From contig CAMDYM010000002.1 in NCBI GenBank assembly GCA_945910425.1, positions 1 to 64,000 on the forward strand: 64,000 bases of DNA. Direction: 5' to 3'. Source of the stretch: an uncultured Candidatus Melainabacteria bacterium. GTDB taxonomy: Bacteria > Cyanobacteriota > Vampirovibrionia > Gastranaerophilales > Gastranaerophilaceae. The position numbers and the translations under genes are program-made. This document shows, piece after piece, positions 28,674 to 37,509 of the stretch (position 1 is its first letter; each line of letters starts with the position of its first letter). The notes beneath the pieces were generated by a model that did no database searches, was not told where the DNA came from, and saw nothing but the letters and a program-made list of their open reading frames with translations.

Positions 28674-29956
28674 TTTTTTCTCCTTTTTGTTAGTCCTAAA
28701 GCATTTTTTACTGAAGTCATAATAACATCAGTTGCGTTAGGAAAATTTATCATTATTTCTTTTTGTGCAAATTCTTCTCTTGTTTTTTTCATTATATCTT
28801 GGTTATTCAGTACTACATTTTCTACAAAATTTATAATGTCTTCTTCTGTATATGCTTTGTATACATGCTTTAGAATTTTTTTGCCAAAAGATGTAAATTG
28901 CTCATTTATTTTACTCTGATTTTCTAAAACAAAACATTGTGGTTTATTAAAATAAAAGTATTCTGGCAAAAAGGAACCACAATCATTTATTAAAGCAGCA
29001 GATTGTTCAAATGATGACAAATATTCTCCGCCATCCTGATATTTCATGTTAGGTATTGCTTTAAGTTTTTCAATGTATGCATTTACTTTTTCTTCACCCC
29101 ATATATTAGGCATTTTTAATTGAACAAACAACAATGGATGTGGTCTAAATATAAAGTCAATATTAGGATATTTTTTAGGTAATGTAAGATAAAAATCAGC
29201 CAATCTAAGAAAATTAGATATATTTAAATAATTTTTTATTTTACGGATTGTATGATGAGGCGCAATAATTATAATTGGTTTTTGAGTATATTCAGCTGTA
29301 TTAGATTTTAGAATAGACAAATTATCCATTTTTGGATATCCAGTTATTTCTAAATTATTTAAGTTTGTTTTTTGAAACTTCTTAACAATTTTATATGTAT
29401 TTTTATTTTCGATATATATTTTCCAAAATAAACTATATTCTTTTGACGCAAATACTTTAGTTGTGTATTTAAATTGTCCAGAATATGCATATGGAATATG
29501 TATAGTTAGACATTTTTTGAATAGATATTCGACACTATAAAAAAAATGTGTCATTCTATCATATGGATTAGCAAAAAATGCAATATCAATATCATCAGAA
29601 AAATCCTTGAAACATTGCTTTTCTTTATCATATGAGGAATATACATTTTTATATTTTTTAGATAATGTAAAATATGTTTTATTTAATTGATACCATTGAT
29701 TATATTCACCTCTAGAAATATCAGGAATAACTACAATATAAGGAGAAAAAATATTGTCATCTAGCATTTTTTTGAAGATATTTTCAGCAGGAAAAACAGA
29801 GTCAAAAACTACAAGAAAAGCAACTTTGATTTTATTTCCATTTTTTACTTTATTTTGTATTTTTTTTATAATTTCACGTTGTTTATATTTTGGAGAAGTT
29901 ATAATTTTTATTATTTTTTTCCCACGAATTAAATCTATAATATCTTGTAAAGCCAT
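28670..29956 (-). CDS. CDP-glycerol glycerophosphotransferase family protein
   Basis: A protein of 428 residues similar to TagB/TagF C-terminal catalytic domains. APHHTIR (about residue 235), FIFRPHPLLF, and ALINDCGSFLPEYFYFNKP are the conserved segments, with catalytic His and the GSF/SD-type donor loop. It would move glycerol-phosphate from CDP-glycerol onto the glycan. The partner donor enzyme (TagD-like) lies one gene downstream. Start is three bases after the previous stop. Its acceptor is unknown. Confidence 0.83.
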   Translation of the reverse strand: MALQDIIDLIRGKKIIKIITSPKYKQREIIKKIQNKVKNGNKIKVAFLVVFDSVFPAENIFKKMLDDNIFSPYIVVIPDISRGEYNQWYQLNKTYFTLSKKYKNVYSSYDKEKQCFKDFSDDIDIAFFANPYDRMTHFFYSVEYLFKKCLTIHIPYAYSGQFKYTTKVFASKEYSLFWKIYIENKNTYKIVKKFQKTNLNNLEITGYPKMDNLSILKSNTAEYTQKPIIIIAPHHTIRKIKNYLNISNFLRLADFYLTLPKKYPNIDFIFRPHPLLFVQLKMPNIWGEEKVNAYIEKLKAIPNMKYQDGGEYLSSFEQSAALINDCGSFLPEYFYFNKPQCFVLENQSKINEQFTSFGKKILKHVYKAYTEEDIINFVENVVLNNQDIMKKTREEFAQKEIMINFPNATDVIMTSVKNALGLTKRRKK

Positions 29957-29958
29957 TG

Positions 29959-31293
29959 TTAGATAAGACCTTTCCTTTTTAGCATTTTATTATAATGTTT
30001 CCAAATTTTATAACGAATTTTATCTTTTAATTTTAGATTATTAAGTCGTCCATTTATTGCTAGATGTTTTAGGTTTTTGGAATTTATAATAGGATCATCC
30101 TTAAAGTTTATCATTGTTCCCTTTTTATCTAAATTAATTAATTTTAAATTTAATATTTGTTCCATTTCTTTAAATCGGTGTACCCAACGAGCATTTTCCT
30201 CAATATATTTTTGAGAAGCTAATGTAATTTCTTTACGAGCTTTTTCATCTTTTAAAAGATATTTACATATATCTCTAGCTTCCCAAGGTGTTTTATACAT
30301 TGGAATATCTACATAATTTTTAGAAAGTTCCTTTAAATCACTGCTGTATTCGCATACTAGACACGCATTACTTGCCATAATATCAAATACTCTCCAAGAA
30401 AATCCAGAACCTTTTGCCTGTGGATGAATAGGGTTAATAGATATTTTTGAAGAATTAAAATATTTTTCATTTTCTTCTTTTGTCCAAATTAACTTAGAAT
30501 TATGTACAGCACATAACTGAGGTATAGTTGGAGTTGCAATTTCCCAACGAAGACCATTTATAACTAAACCCAAATCTAATAAATTTATTAGTGTTATTAT
30601 TCTATAGTCAAAAAATGGATGTAAATCTTTTTCAACTAAATTTAATTCTTCATAACTGTTTTTCATATATTTTTTGAACAACTGTTCATAATTATATGTC
30701 GGCGTATTTAAATGTTCTTCTAATATTTTTGGCAATGTATATTCTTGTTCATGAGAATTGATTAATTTAATAATTTTACCACTATTATAGTGTATACTCC
30801 CCAAAAATGAAATGTTTACATTTTGAGGTATACTTAAAGAGTTTATAGATGTTGCAATCGGCATATAATGAATTTGATTTTTACTAAAACCGAATTCAAG
30901 ATAATCTTTTTCCCAACTTTTAACAATTGAAAAAATTTGATATCGTTTAATGTTTTCTTTTATATAATCCAAATCACAAAAATAACCTAATTCATCGCCA
31001 TCATAAATTATCGTAGGAACATCTAAAAAATTTTCTAAAATACATTTAGGAATTCGATGATTAAATGTAATTATTATTTCAGGATTAAATTCTTTTACTT
31101 GTTTTAAAATTCTAACATTAATTTTTTTATTTTGGACTTTATTGCTATTGTAGGTGTTGAAAAAAGCAGTGTTTATTACAAATATTTCATTACCATATTT
31201 GACAAATTCATTGAATAAACCATCCCACATACAATTAATTTTATTTAAAGGGACTTCTTGTATCCTATAATAAGAAATTAGTATCCTGGCCAC
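29959..31293 (-). CDS. CgeB-like glycosyltransferase (copy 1)
   Basis: A protein of 444 residues, paralogous to the gene at 25636-26985. The shared motif is [19 protein letters not shown] (about 300-318) and the shared C terminus is KIRYKIWKHYNKMLK plus RKGLI. The start is GTG at 31293, four bases after the acetyltransferase stop. It probably transfers a sugar to the repeat unit. Tandem duplication followed by insertion of three genes between the copies would explain the layout (inference). Confidence 0.75.
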   Translation of the reverse strand: MARILISYYRIQEVPLNKINCMWDGLFNEFVKYGNEIFVINTAFFNTYNSNKVQNKKINVRILKQVKEFNPEIIITFNHRIPKCILENFLDVPTIIYDGDELGYFCDLDYIKENIKRYQIFSIVKSWEKDYLEFGFSKNQIHYMPIATSINSLSIPQNVNISFLGSIHYNSGKIIKLINSHEQEYTLPKILEEHLNTPTYNYEQLFKKYMKNSYEELNLVEKDLHPFFDYRIITLINLLDLGLVINGLRWEIATPTIPQLCAVHNSKLIWTKEENEKYFNSSKISINPIHPQAKGSGFSWRVFDIMASNACLVCEYSSDLKELSKNYVDIPMYKTPWEARDICKYLLKDEKARKEITLASQKYIEENARWVHRFKEMEQILNLKLINLDKKGTMINFKDDPIINSKNLKHLAINGRLNNLKLKDKIRYKIWKHYNKMLKRKGLI

Positions 31294-31297
31294 TATT

Positions 31298-31729
31298 TTA
31301 CCACTTCCCTTTCACAACTTTGCTGTCAGGTACGTCTTTTGTGACAATTGCACCTGCTGCAATAAGGGCATTTTCTCCAATTGTAACCCCTGGAAGAATT
31401 GTTGCATTAGCTCCAATGCTGGCACCTTTTTTAATTAGAATAGATTCAAGTTTAAAATCTTTGTTTTTTGATTTAGGATATTTGTCATTGCAAAAAGTTG
31501 CATTAGGTCCTATAAAAACATTATCTTCAACAGTTATACCGTCATATAAATATACACCATTTTTAATTGTTACATTATTCCCTATAACAACTTCGTTTTC
31601 AATAAAACAATGAGAGCAAATGTTACAGCTAGAGCCAACTTTAGCTCCTTTTAAAACAACACAAAACTGCCAAATATTTGTATTTTTTCCAATATTTTCA
31701 GTTTGTACATCTGATAATTTATGAATCAC
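31298..31729 (-). CDS. Hexapeptide-repeat N-acetyltransferase (FdtC/QdtC/WxcM-N-like)
   Basis: A protein of 143 residues forming a left-handed beta-helix of isoleucine-patch repeats ([38 protein letters not shown]). It matches the dTDP-3-amino-3,6-dideoxyhexose acetyltransferases that follow the FdtA/QdtA ketoisomerase. The GTG start overlaps the ketoisomerase stop by one base, giving tight coupling. Acetyl-CoA would be the donor. Stereochemistry of the sugar (galacto or gluco) cannot be told. Confidence 0.83.
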   Translation of the reverse strand: MIHKLSDVQTENIGKNTNIWQFCVVLKGAKVGSSCNICSHCFIENEVVIGNNVTIKNGVYLYDGITVEDNVFIGPNATFCNDKYPKSKNKDFKLESILIKKGASIGANATILPGVTIGENALIAAGAIVTKDVPDSKVVKGKW

Positions 31730-32127
31730 TATGCACCAACCTCATGTAAAAACTCATCATAATCTCTTATATATTCTTCTTCATCATATTGAGTTGAAGC
31801 TAAAACCATCAACTTGCAGCCATAAGAAAAATTACGCATTTCTCTCCACATCCCCGGACCTATATATAGACCTTTATCAGGACGATTCAATAAAACTGTT
31901 TCTCTTGTCTTGCCATCGTCTAATAAAAATTCACAGGCTCCATCCATTGCAACTATAACCTGTTCCAGGTTTTTATGTGCGTGTTTTCCTCTATCTTGAT
32001 CCGGCAATGTATCAAAAATATAATATACTCTTTTGATATCAAAAGGAATATTTTTGTTTCCCTCAAGAGAAATCAACTTCCCACGAGAGTCTCCAAAAAC
32101 TCTCATATCAATTAACTTATAATTCAT
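31729..32127 (-). CDS. dTDP-6-deoxy-hex-4-ulose 3,4-ketoisomerase (FdtA/QdtA-like cupin)
   Basis: Moves the keto group from C4 to C3 of dTDP-4-keto-6-deoxyglucose. The protein has 132 residues in a cupin fold. [12 protein letters not shown] carries the catalytic His pair, and [13 protein letters not shown] and [14 protein letters not shown] are family-typical. The ATG at 32127 is preferred because GGAGA lies five bases upstream; the frame is open 18 codons further. First gene of the glycan operon, followed directly by the acetyltransferase. rmlA and rmlB are not in the window. Confidence 0.88.
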   Translation of the reverse strand: MNYKLIDMRVFGDSRGKLISLEGNKNIPFDIKRVYYIFDTLPDQDRGKHAHKNLEQVIVAMDGACEFLLDDGKTRETVLLNRPDKGLYIGPGMWREMRNFSYGCKLMVLASTQYDEEEYIRDYDEFLHEVGA

Positions 32128-32276
32128 ATATTCTCCAACTAAATATATTTTTATCACAACAATTTGATTAAAATGTTGCATTTCTTCTTATGCATAAAAG
32201 GTATAATAAAAATAAAAAAAAGTAAATGTTTTACAAATAAATATTACATTAGTTTATATAGCCGCAATTATTAAAT

Positions 32277-32819
32277 TTACAAAACAAAATTAGCACAGCT
32301 TTCATAAATTTCATCTTGTTCTATACCAATATATCTTAAAGTAATTTGCGGGGATGAATGGTTGAAAATTTTTTGTAAAATTACCACATCCTTAAACATT
32401 TGATAATGATGATAACCAAATGTTTTTCTTAATGTATGAGTTCCGACAAGTTCCTCTAATCCCAACGCCTCACACGCCTTACGGATAATTCTATACGCTG
32501 CTGTCCGCTCTAACCTGTTATTAAACCTTGATTTGAACAACGGTTCTTTCACATCCCGATTTGCTGTAAATTTATTAATCATCGGTTTTAATTTTGAATT
32601 TATCGGAAATTTTTTAAACTTATTAGTTTTTTTCTCAATAATTTGTATAAAATCTTTATTTTTCACATCACCAACATTCAGACACAAGATATCCGAAATT
32701 CTCAATCCGCAATTTATTCCAAAAGTAAATAACAATAAATCACGTTCCTTTTGTTTTGCCAAAAAATTTTCAATATTTTTAATATCTTTTAATTTTCTGA
32801 TAGGTTCAACTGTTGCCAT
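32277..32819 (-). CDS. Short tyrosine recombinase/integrase
   Basis: A protein of 180 residues. It holds the catalytic set: Arg in CGLRISDIL, HTLRKTFG (His and second Arg), FNHSSPQITLRY (His and the Tyr nucleophile at RYIGI). The N-terminal core-binding domain is short, about 15 residues plus a helix. The start at 32819 has AAGGAGAAA upstream. It lies immediately upstream of the glycan operon on the same strand and may be the mover that brought that operon in or a stand-alone integrase. No direct repeat was identified around it. Confidence 0.85.
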   Translation of the reverse strand: MATVEPIRKLKDIKNIENFLAKQKERDLLLFTFGINCGLRISDILCLNVGDVKNKDFIQIIEKKTNKFKKFPINSKLKPMINKFTANRDVKEPLFKSRFNNRLERTAAYRIIRKACEALGLEELVGTHTLRKTFGYHHYQMFKDVVILQKIFNHSSPQITLRYIGIEQDEIYESCANFVL

Positions 32820-33000
32820 ATTTTTCTCCTTTTTACTACACAAACCTATTAAACAATCGGAAAAAAATAATCTTCACCCGTCATTCGTTATATATTAACA
32901 AAATAAACGACAAACATTCAAAAGACGTAGAAATTTTAAGATTCTGAAACAAGTTCAAAAGACAAAATTTCCCAAATGCAACAGACAAAGTTCGTCGGAA

Positions 33001-33882
33001 TTAAACCGCAACTAAGTTTTTCACATCAGTTTTTGGAGGTGCCCCAAACATTTTTTTGTATTCTCGGCTGAATTGTGTCGGACTTTCATAACCTACAAGA
33101 TAACTTGCCGATTCCGCATTATGTTCACCCGTCAGCATAAGTCTTTGGGCTTCATATAATCTCAATTGTTTTTGATATTGCAAAGGACTTACCTGTGTAA
33201 CTTTTCTAAAATTCCTGTAAAAAGAAGATGGTGCCATATTAACTTGTTGAGCAATATCTTCAATGTTTAATTTTTGTCTGAAATTATCTTTCAAAAACGA
33301 AATTGCCTGAGCAATTTGGTTTGAACGTGTTCCCTTTGTATTAATCATTCTGAGCTGATTTCCTAAAGGCCCTGTAAGAAGCCTGTAATAAATTTCTTTT
33401 ATAATCATAGACGATAAAATTTCATCTTGAGGATTTTCTATAATTTGTGCAAGACGATAAAAAGCATCAAGCAAACTCTCATCAGTATCAGCAACGGCAA
33501 GACATTTTTCATTATTGGCAACCAACTGCGAAATTTTTGTTTCTAAAAGCAGGTTAGAAATCAAATTAGAATCAAATTCCAAAATAATAGTAACAAAAGG
33601 TTCATCAAAGGAGGCTTCCAAAACCCTGCTTGATACGGGAATATCCGTACAAGAAACAACATATTGACCTTTACCGTAAATAAGATTATTTTCGCCATAT
33701 AGCATGTGTTTTTTACCTTGCAAAACAAATATACAAGCAGGGTTATAAAAACATCTTAAAAACTCGGTAGGATTATTTCTGCGAACCAATCGTACACCAT
33801 TCACCGAACAAGAAATATTTCCTCCCTCTGAAGGTATTTTTCGCAAAATTATATCTTTGATTTTTTCATATTTAGATTTCAT
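33001..33882 (-). CDS. AraC-family transcriptional regulator
   Basis: A protein of 293 residues. The N-terminal cupin-type sensor domain (about 10-180, AraC_N-like) is followed by two C-terminal helix-turn-helix motifs (LNIEDIAQQVNMAPSSFYRNF and ESASYLVGYESPTQFSREYKK). The ATG at 33882 has GGGGGG six bases upstream. It is divergent from the flavodoxin gene and likely controls the flavodoxin/DXS-like operon. The effector is unknown. Confidence 0.92.
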   Translation of the reverse strand: MKSKYEKIKDIILRKIPSEGGNISCSVNGVRLVRRNNPTEFLRCFYNPACIFVLQGKKHMLYGENNLIYGKGQYVVSCTDIPVSSRVLEASFDEPFVTIILEFDSNLISNLLLETKISQLVANNEKCLAVADTDESLLDAFYRLAQIIENPQDEILSSMIIKEIYYRLLTGPLGNQLRMINTKGTRSNQIAQAISFLKDNFRQKLNIEDIAQQVNMAPSSFYRNFRKVTQVSPLQYQKQLRLYEAQRLMLTGEHNAESASYLVGYESPTQFSREYKKMFGAPPKTDVKNLVAV

Positions 33883-33991
33883 ATACCCCCCCTTTTTATA
33901 GCATCTTACCACAAAAATGAGAGAATTAGATAAGAAAAAGGTAGAATCAGGTCTTAAATTTTTTACAAAAATATAAATAATAATATTATGG

Positions 33992-34087
33992 ATGAAATTA
34001 GACTTGAAATGTATAGAAGCAGGTAAAAAAGCAGGAATTGAATTACCAAAACAAGAAGAAACAGTTTATACAAACTTTATAAGGTAA
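33992..34087 (+). other. Thirty-one-codon open frame or gene remnant before flavodoxin
   Basis: ATG at 33992 opens a 31-residue frame containing CIEAGKKAGIELPKQEE and ending VYTNFIR. Composition is coding-like, but there is no clear ribosome site. It reads like a C-terminal end of a longer lost protein. It sits in the shared control region between the AraC gene and flavodoxin. Family not recognised. Confidence 0.3.
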
Positions 34088-34143
34088 TAAAATTTTGTGC
34101 AGGCTGCACATTCGCAAATAATACAAATTCACAAGGAGGTTTC

Positions 34144-34620
34144 ATGGACAAAAAAATATTAATTGCATACTTTTCCTGGAGCGGTAATACAAAATATATA
34201 GCTGAAAAAATTCACTCTCAAGTTGGCGGCGATATGTTCAGGATTGAAACAGCTGTTCCATATCCATCAGATTATAATGAAGCCGCTTATGGAGTTGCTA
34301 AAAAACAACATGAAGAAGGTACAAAACCTGAACTTAAAGATAACGGTAATATTTCGGGCTACGATGTTATTTTTGTCGGAACTCCTGCTTGGTGGTACGA
34401 AATGGCTCCTGCTGTTAAAACTTTTTTAAGCGAAAACAATTTTGAAGGTAAAACCATTATACCTTTTATTACCCACGGCGGAGGAGGTAAATATACAATT
34501 GCCGAAGATATGGGCAAAATGACGAACGCAAAAACTTTAGAACCTTTAGTTGTTTATGGCAAAGGTGATTCAAACACAGATACCCAAATAAAAGAATGGC
34601 TAAATAAACTTGGATTTTAG
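34144..34620 (+). CDS. Flavodoxin
   Basis: A 158-residue FMN-binding electron carrier. AYFSWSGNTKYIAEKI (about 8-23) is the phosphate-binding loop. FVGTPAWWYEMAPAVKTFL supplies the aromatic ring-stacking residues and THGGGGKYTIAEDM follows. It resembles the flavodoxin_4-type proteins common in gut anaerobes. It has a strong AAGGAGG site and sits 19 bases upstream of the exported DXS-like gene, implying one operon under the divergent AraC regulator. Confidence 0.92.
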   Translation: MDKKILIAYFSWSGNTKYIAEKIHSQVGGDMFRIETAVPYPSDYNEAAYGVAKKQHEEGTKPELKDNGNISGYDVIFVGTPAWWYEMAPAVKTFLSENNFEGKTIIPFITHGGGGKYTIAEDMGKMTNAKTLEPLVVYGKGDSNTDTQIKEWLNKLGF

Positions 34621-34638
34621 AAAGAAGGAAAATAATAC

Positions 34639-36477
34639 ATGAAAAAGAAATTACTAATATCTATGCTAATTGCAACAAACGTTAGCTGTAACTGCGTATT
34701 TGCAAATCAAGAATATTTGAATAAGGATTATCAAGTAAAAGTCTTAGGTAATATAAATTCACCTCAAGATGTAAAAAAACTTACTAAATCTCAAAGGAAT
34801 TTACTTGCAGACGATTTAAGATTCGGAATTATTAATCGAGCAAACACAATCGGTGGACACCTTGGTCCTGATTTAGGCTTTGTAGAACCGACTATTGCTC
34901 TTCATTATGTTTTTGATTCTCCAAAAGATAAAATTATATTTGATGTTTCTCATCAGATTTATCCGCATAAAATGTTAACTGGAAGAAAAGACGGATTTTT
35001 AAACCCTATTAATACAGAAATTTCAGGTTACTCAAACCAAGACGAAAGCGAACACGATTATTTTAAAGTCGGACATACTTCAACCTCGTTAAGCCTTTCA
35101 ACAGGTATGGCAAAAGCCAGAGATATAAAAGGTGAAAAATATAACATTGTTACCGTAATAGGTGATGGTTCACTTTCAGGCGGAGAAGCTTTAGAGGGTT
35201 TAAGTAATGCAGCAATTCTTAACAGTAATTTTATTATCGTTGTAAATGATAACGAAATGGCAATTGCTGAAAATCATGGCGGACTTTATACCGCATTAAA
35301 AAACTTGCGCGACACAAACGGAAAATCCGAAAACAATCTGTTTAAATCCTTTGGATTTGATTACTATTATCTTGAAAACGGAAACAATACAGATGAATTA
35401 ATTAAATTATTTTCAAAAGTAAAAGACACAACAAAGCCAACAGTTGTACATATCCATACCCAAAAAGGTAAAGGCTATACTCCTGCAGAAGAAAACAAAG
35501 AAACATATCACTATCAAATGCCGGGATTTCTTAATCCTGCTACAAAGCAATTCTCAGAAAATTACAACACAATTACATCAAAATTCCTTTTGAATAAATA
35601 TAAAAAAGACAAATCTCTAATCGTTGTAAGTCCTGCAACACCTTCTGCAACAGGTTTAACTCCTGAAGTTAGAGCAAAACTTGGCAAAAACTATGTTGAT
35701 GTCGGTATAGCTGAACAACAAGCAGTCGGATTTATTTCAGGGGCAGCCGCAAACGGAGCTACTCCTGTATTAGAAGTTATGAGTTCATTTATACAAAGAA
35801 CTTATGACCAATTATCACAGGATTTAGCTTTAAACAACAATCCTGCAACAATTCTCGTTTTTGGCGGAAATATAAGCGGTGCGGATATGACTCACCTTGG
35901 AACTTTTGATATTTCATTGATTAGTAATATTCCAAATATTGTATATCTTGCACCTGCTACAAAAGAAGAATACTTAGGAATGTTAAATTGGGCAACAACC
36001 CAAAAAGAACATCCCGTAGCAATAAGAGTTCCTTCAGGAAATGTAATTTCTACAGGAAAAACTGATAAAACCGATTATTCTAAATTGAATAAATTTAAAG
36101 TAGAAGAAAAAGGGTCAGAAATCGCAATTATTGCAGCCGGCAACTTTTACCAACTGGGAGAAAATTTAAAAGCAGAAATTTCAAAACAATTAGGAATTGA
36201 TGCAACATTAATTAACCCTGTTTATCTTACGGGAGTTGACAAAGAACTTTTAAACAATCTAAAAAAAGACCATAAAATTGTAATCACACTTGAAAGCGGA
36301 ATCTTAGACGGAGGATTTGGTGAAAAAATCACAAGATATTATGGAAATTCTAATATGAAAGTTTTAAACTACGGTGCGCAAAAAGAATTTACGGATAGAG
36401 TTCCGACCGAAGAACTTTTCAAAAAATATCACTTAACACCTGAGCTTATTATTAAAGATATACAAAATTTAAAATAA
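34639..36477 (+). CDS. Exported DXS-like thiamine-diphosphate enzyme
   Basis: A protein of 612 residues resembling 1-deoxy-D-xylulose-5-phosphate synthase along its whole length: GGHLG (72-76), GDGSLSGG with NDN (175-205) for thiamine diphosphate, and AEQQAV (358-363, catalytic Glu). It begins with a signal peptide (about 1-22, ending VFA). Two positions that bind the substrate phosphate in true DXS appear changed: the DRAGLVG segment reads FGGNISG (408-414) and the YPRG segment reads VPSG (464-467). A different substrate or a moonlighting role is likely (inference). It ends before a clear terminator. Confidence 0.8.
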   Translation: MKKKLLISMLIATNVSCNCVFANQEYLNKDYQVKVLGNINSPQDVKKLTKSQRNLLADDLRFGIINRANTIGGHLGPDLGFVEPTIALHYVFDSPKDKIIFDVSHQIYPHKMLTGRKDGFLNPINTEISGYSNQDESEHDYFKVGHTSTSLSLSTGMAKARDIKGEKYNIVTVIGDGSLSGGEALEGLSNAAILNSNFIIVVNDNEMAIAENHGGLYTALKNLRDTNGKSENNLFKSFGFDYYYLENGNNTDELIKLFSKVKDTTKPTVVHIHTQKGKGYTPAEENKETYHYQMPGFLNPATKQFSENYNTITSKFLLNKYKKDKSLIVVSPATPSATGLTPEVRAKLGKNYVDVGIAEQQAVGFISGAAANGATPVLEVMSSFIQRTYDQLSQDLALNNNPATILVFGGNISGADMTHLGTFDISLISNIPNIVYLAPATKEEYLGMLNWATTQKEHPVAIRVPSGNVISTGKTDKTDYSKLNKFKVEEKGSEIAIIAAGNFYQLGENLKAEISKQLGIDATLINPVYLTGVDKELLNNLKKDHKIVITLESGILDGGFGEKITRYYGNSNMKVLNYGAQKEFTDRVPTEELFKKYHLTPELIIKDIQNLK

Positions 36478-36480
36478 CAT

Positions 36481-36514
36481 AAAAACCCCTCTCTGATTTA
36501 TACAGGGGTTTTTT
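36481..36514 (+). terminator. Rho-independent terminator after the DXS-like gene
   Basis: AAAACCCCT and AGGGGTTTT form a nine-base-pair stem with a loop of about 13 bases, followed by TT. It starts a few bases after the stop codon. It would end the flavodoxin/DXS-like transcript. Confidence 0.85.
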
Positions 36515-36515
36515 A

Positions 36516-36632
36516 TTATTTACTGTTAAGCTTCATAAAAAATGGTAAAGAAATCAATACAAATGCAAGCAATGCAACAATGGCAAAAGTATCAATATAC
36601 GCAAACAAAGTTGACTGAGCAACCATTTGTTT
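36516..36632 (-). pseudogene. C-terminal remnant of an MFS drug transporter (EmrB/QacA type)
   Basis: About 39 codons on the minus strand are open, ending in TAA. They read YKQMVAQSTLFAYIDTF and continue with a hydrophobic membrane segment and a KLNSK tail. This matches the final helix and tail of DHA2-type multidrug transporters. An in-frame stop lies just upstream, so the rest of the gene is gone. It shows deletion at this edge of the island. The family call is by pattern. Confidence 0.55.
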
Positions 36633-36730
36633 ATAATATTACTTTCTACCCTAAAGTAGTACCATTATGATGTATATTGGCATACTCCGGTAAAAACTTT
36701 AAAATCCATTAAAATATGTTACAAAAATCC

Positions 36731-37114
36731 TTACCATTTTATAGTTCTTATAACACTGTTAACAGCATCTACCGTTTGCTGTTTGTTTCTGTAATCAAGG
36801 TATTCTTCGTGTTCTCTGTTTCTTGCTTCAACCTTCGCATTCCAAGCGTTATTTTTATTTAATTCAGCATCACGAACCTGTTGATAACAAGATTTTAAAT
36901 CATCCCCTTTATAAGAAGAACATTGGTCAATCGAATTTTCAAATTGAACCCGTCTTTCATACCAATAATTATTATCAGTATTCCATTTTGAAGATTTTGC
37001 GTTCATATAAGAAACAGGGCAAAATTCACTCCATTGTGGAGCAAGAACAACTTCAGCATTAGCCACTACAAAAAACATGTTCATTAAAACAAAACTAATT
37101 AAAACTTTTTTCAT
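36731..37114 (-). CDS. Exported hypothetical protein
   Basis: A protein of 127 residues with a signal peptide (about 1-20, ANA). Mature part is hydrophilic with three or four Cys (FCPVSY, DQCSSYKGDDLKSCYQ) that could form disulfides and a charged helix. The ATG has AGAGG upstream. No family recognised. Confidence 0.6.
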   Translation of the reverse strand: MKKVLISFVLMNMFFVVANAEVVLAPQWSEFCPVSYMNAKSSKWNTDNNYWYERRVQFENSIDQCSSYKGDDLKSCYQQVRDAELNKNNAWNAKVEARNREHEEYLDYRNKQQTVDAVNSVIRTIKW

Positions 37115-37191
37115 ATCTACCTCTTAAAAATTTTCCACACTAAACTTTAAAATATATTATACAATAAATATGCAGAGAAAGAAGTATTTTA

Positions 37192-37213
37192 TAGATAGCG
37201 GGAGTCGAACCCC
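37192..37213 (-). other. tRNA/tmRNA 3'-end-like sequence, possible attachment-site core
   Basis: Read on the minus strand, GGGGTTCGACTCCCGCTATC resembles the T-arm and acceptor end of a tRNA or tmRNA. The pairing is imperfect and no full cloverleaf can be drawn from the flanking sequence, so it is not a functional gene. Integrating elements often leave such 3'-end copies at one junction. It lies at the edge of the accessory island. Confidence 0.35.
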
Positions 37214-37297
37214 AAAATCCCTTATAATTTTAAAAATATAAATAAAAATATCGAACTCTGAAAACCCACGCTATTAAACAGTTTTCAAGGCTTAATA

Positions 37298-37404
37298 TAA
37301 AAAATTTGGTGCGAACCGTCCAAAGAGCAACAGGCTCGGTTCAAAAACATTATAAATGAAATTTTGCTATTTGTAAATTCCCTGCTAAATTAAAAATCAG
37401 GGAA
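37298..37404. repeat. Structured non-coding element, copy A (see 61262-61336)
   Basis: GGTGCGAACCG opens a 30-base stem-loop (37313-37342; stem GAACCG/CGGTTC) whose loop contains AGCAACAGGCT. It is followed by a second hairpin TTCCCTG/CAGGGAA (37378-37404). The first 35 bases match copy B at 28 positions. One stem base pair differs as C-G here and A-T there, a compensatory change. A further CCCTG/CAGGG pair lies at 37470-37492. Function unknown. Confidence 0.65.
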
Positions 37405-37509
37405 AACCGATAGATTTTTGTTAAGTTTTATAATTGAAACTATTGTTACATAAGAATTTTAAAACATTTTCCCTGCAAAGTAAAGAACAGGGTAATTTAT
37501 TAATATATT

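Noticed and set aside
37190-37290. A functional tRNA gene on the minus strand
   Set aside because: The T-arm pairing is only three base pairs and no D-arm, anticodon arm or matching acceptor 5' half can be drawn.
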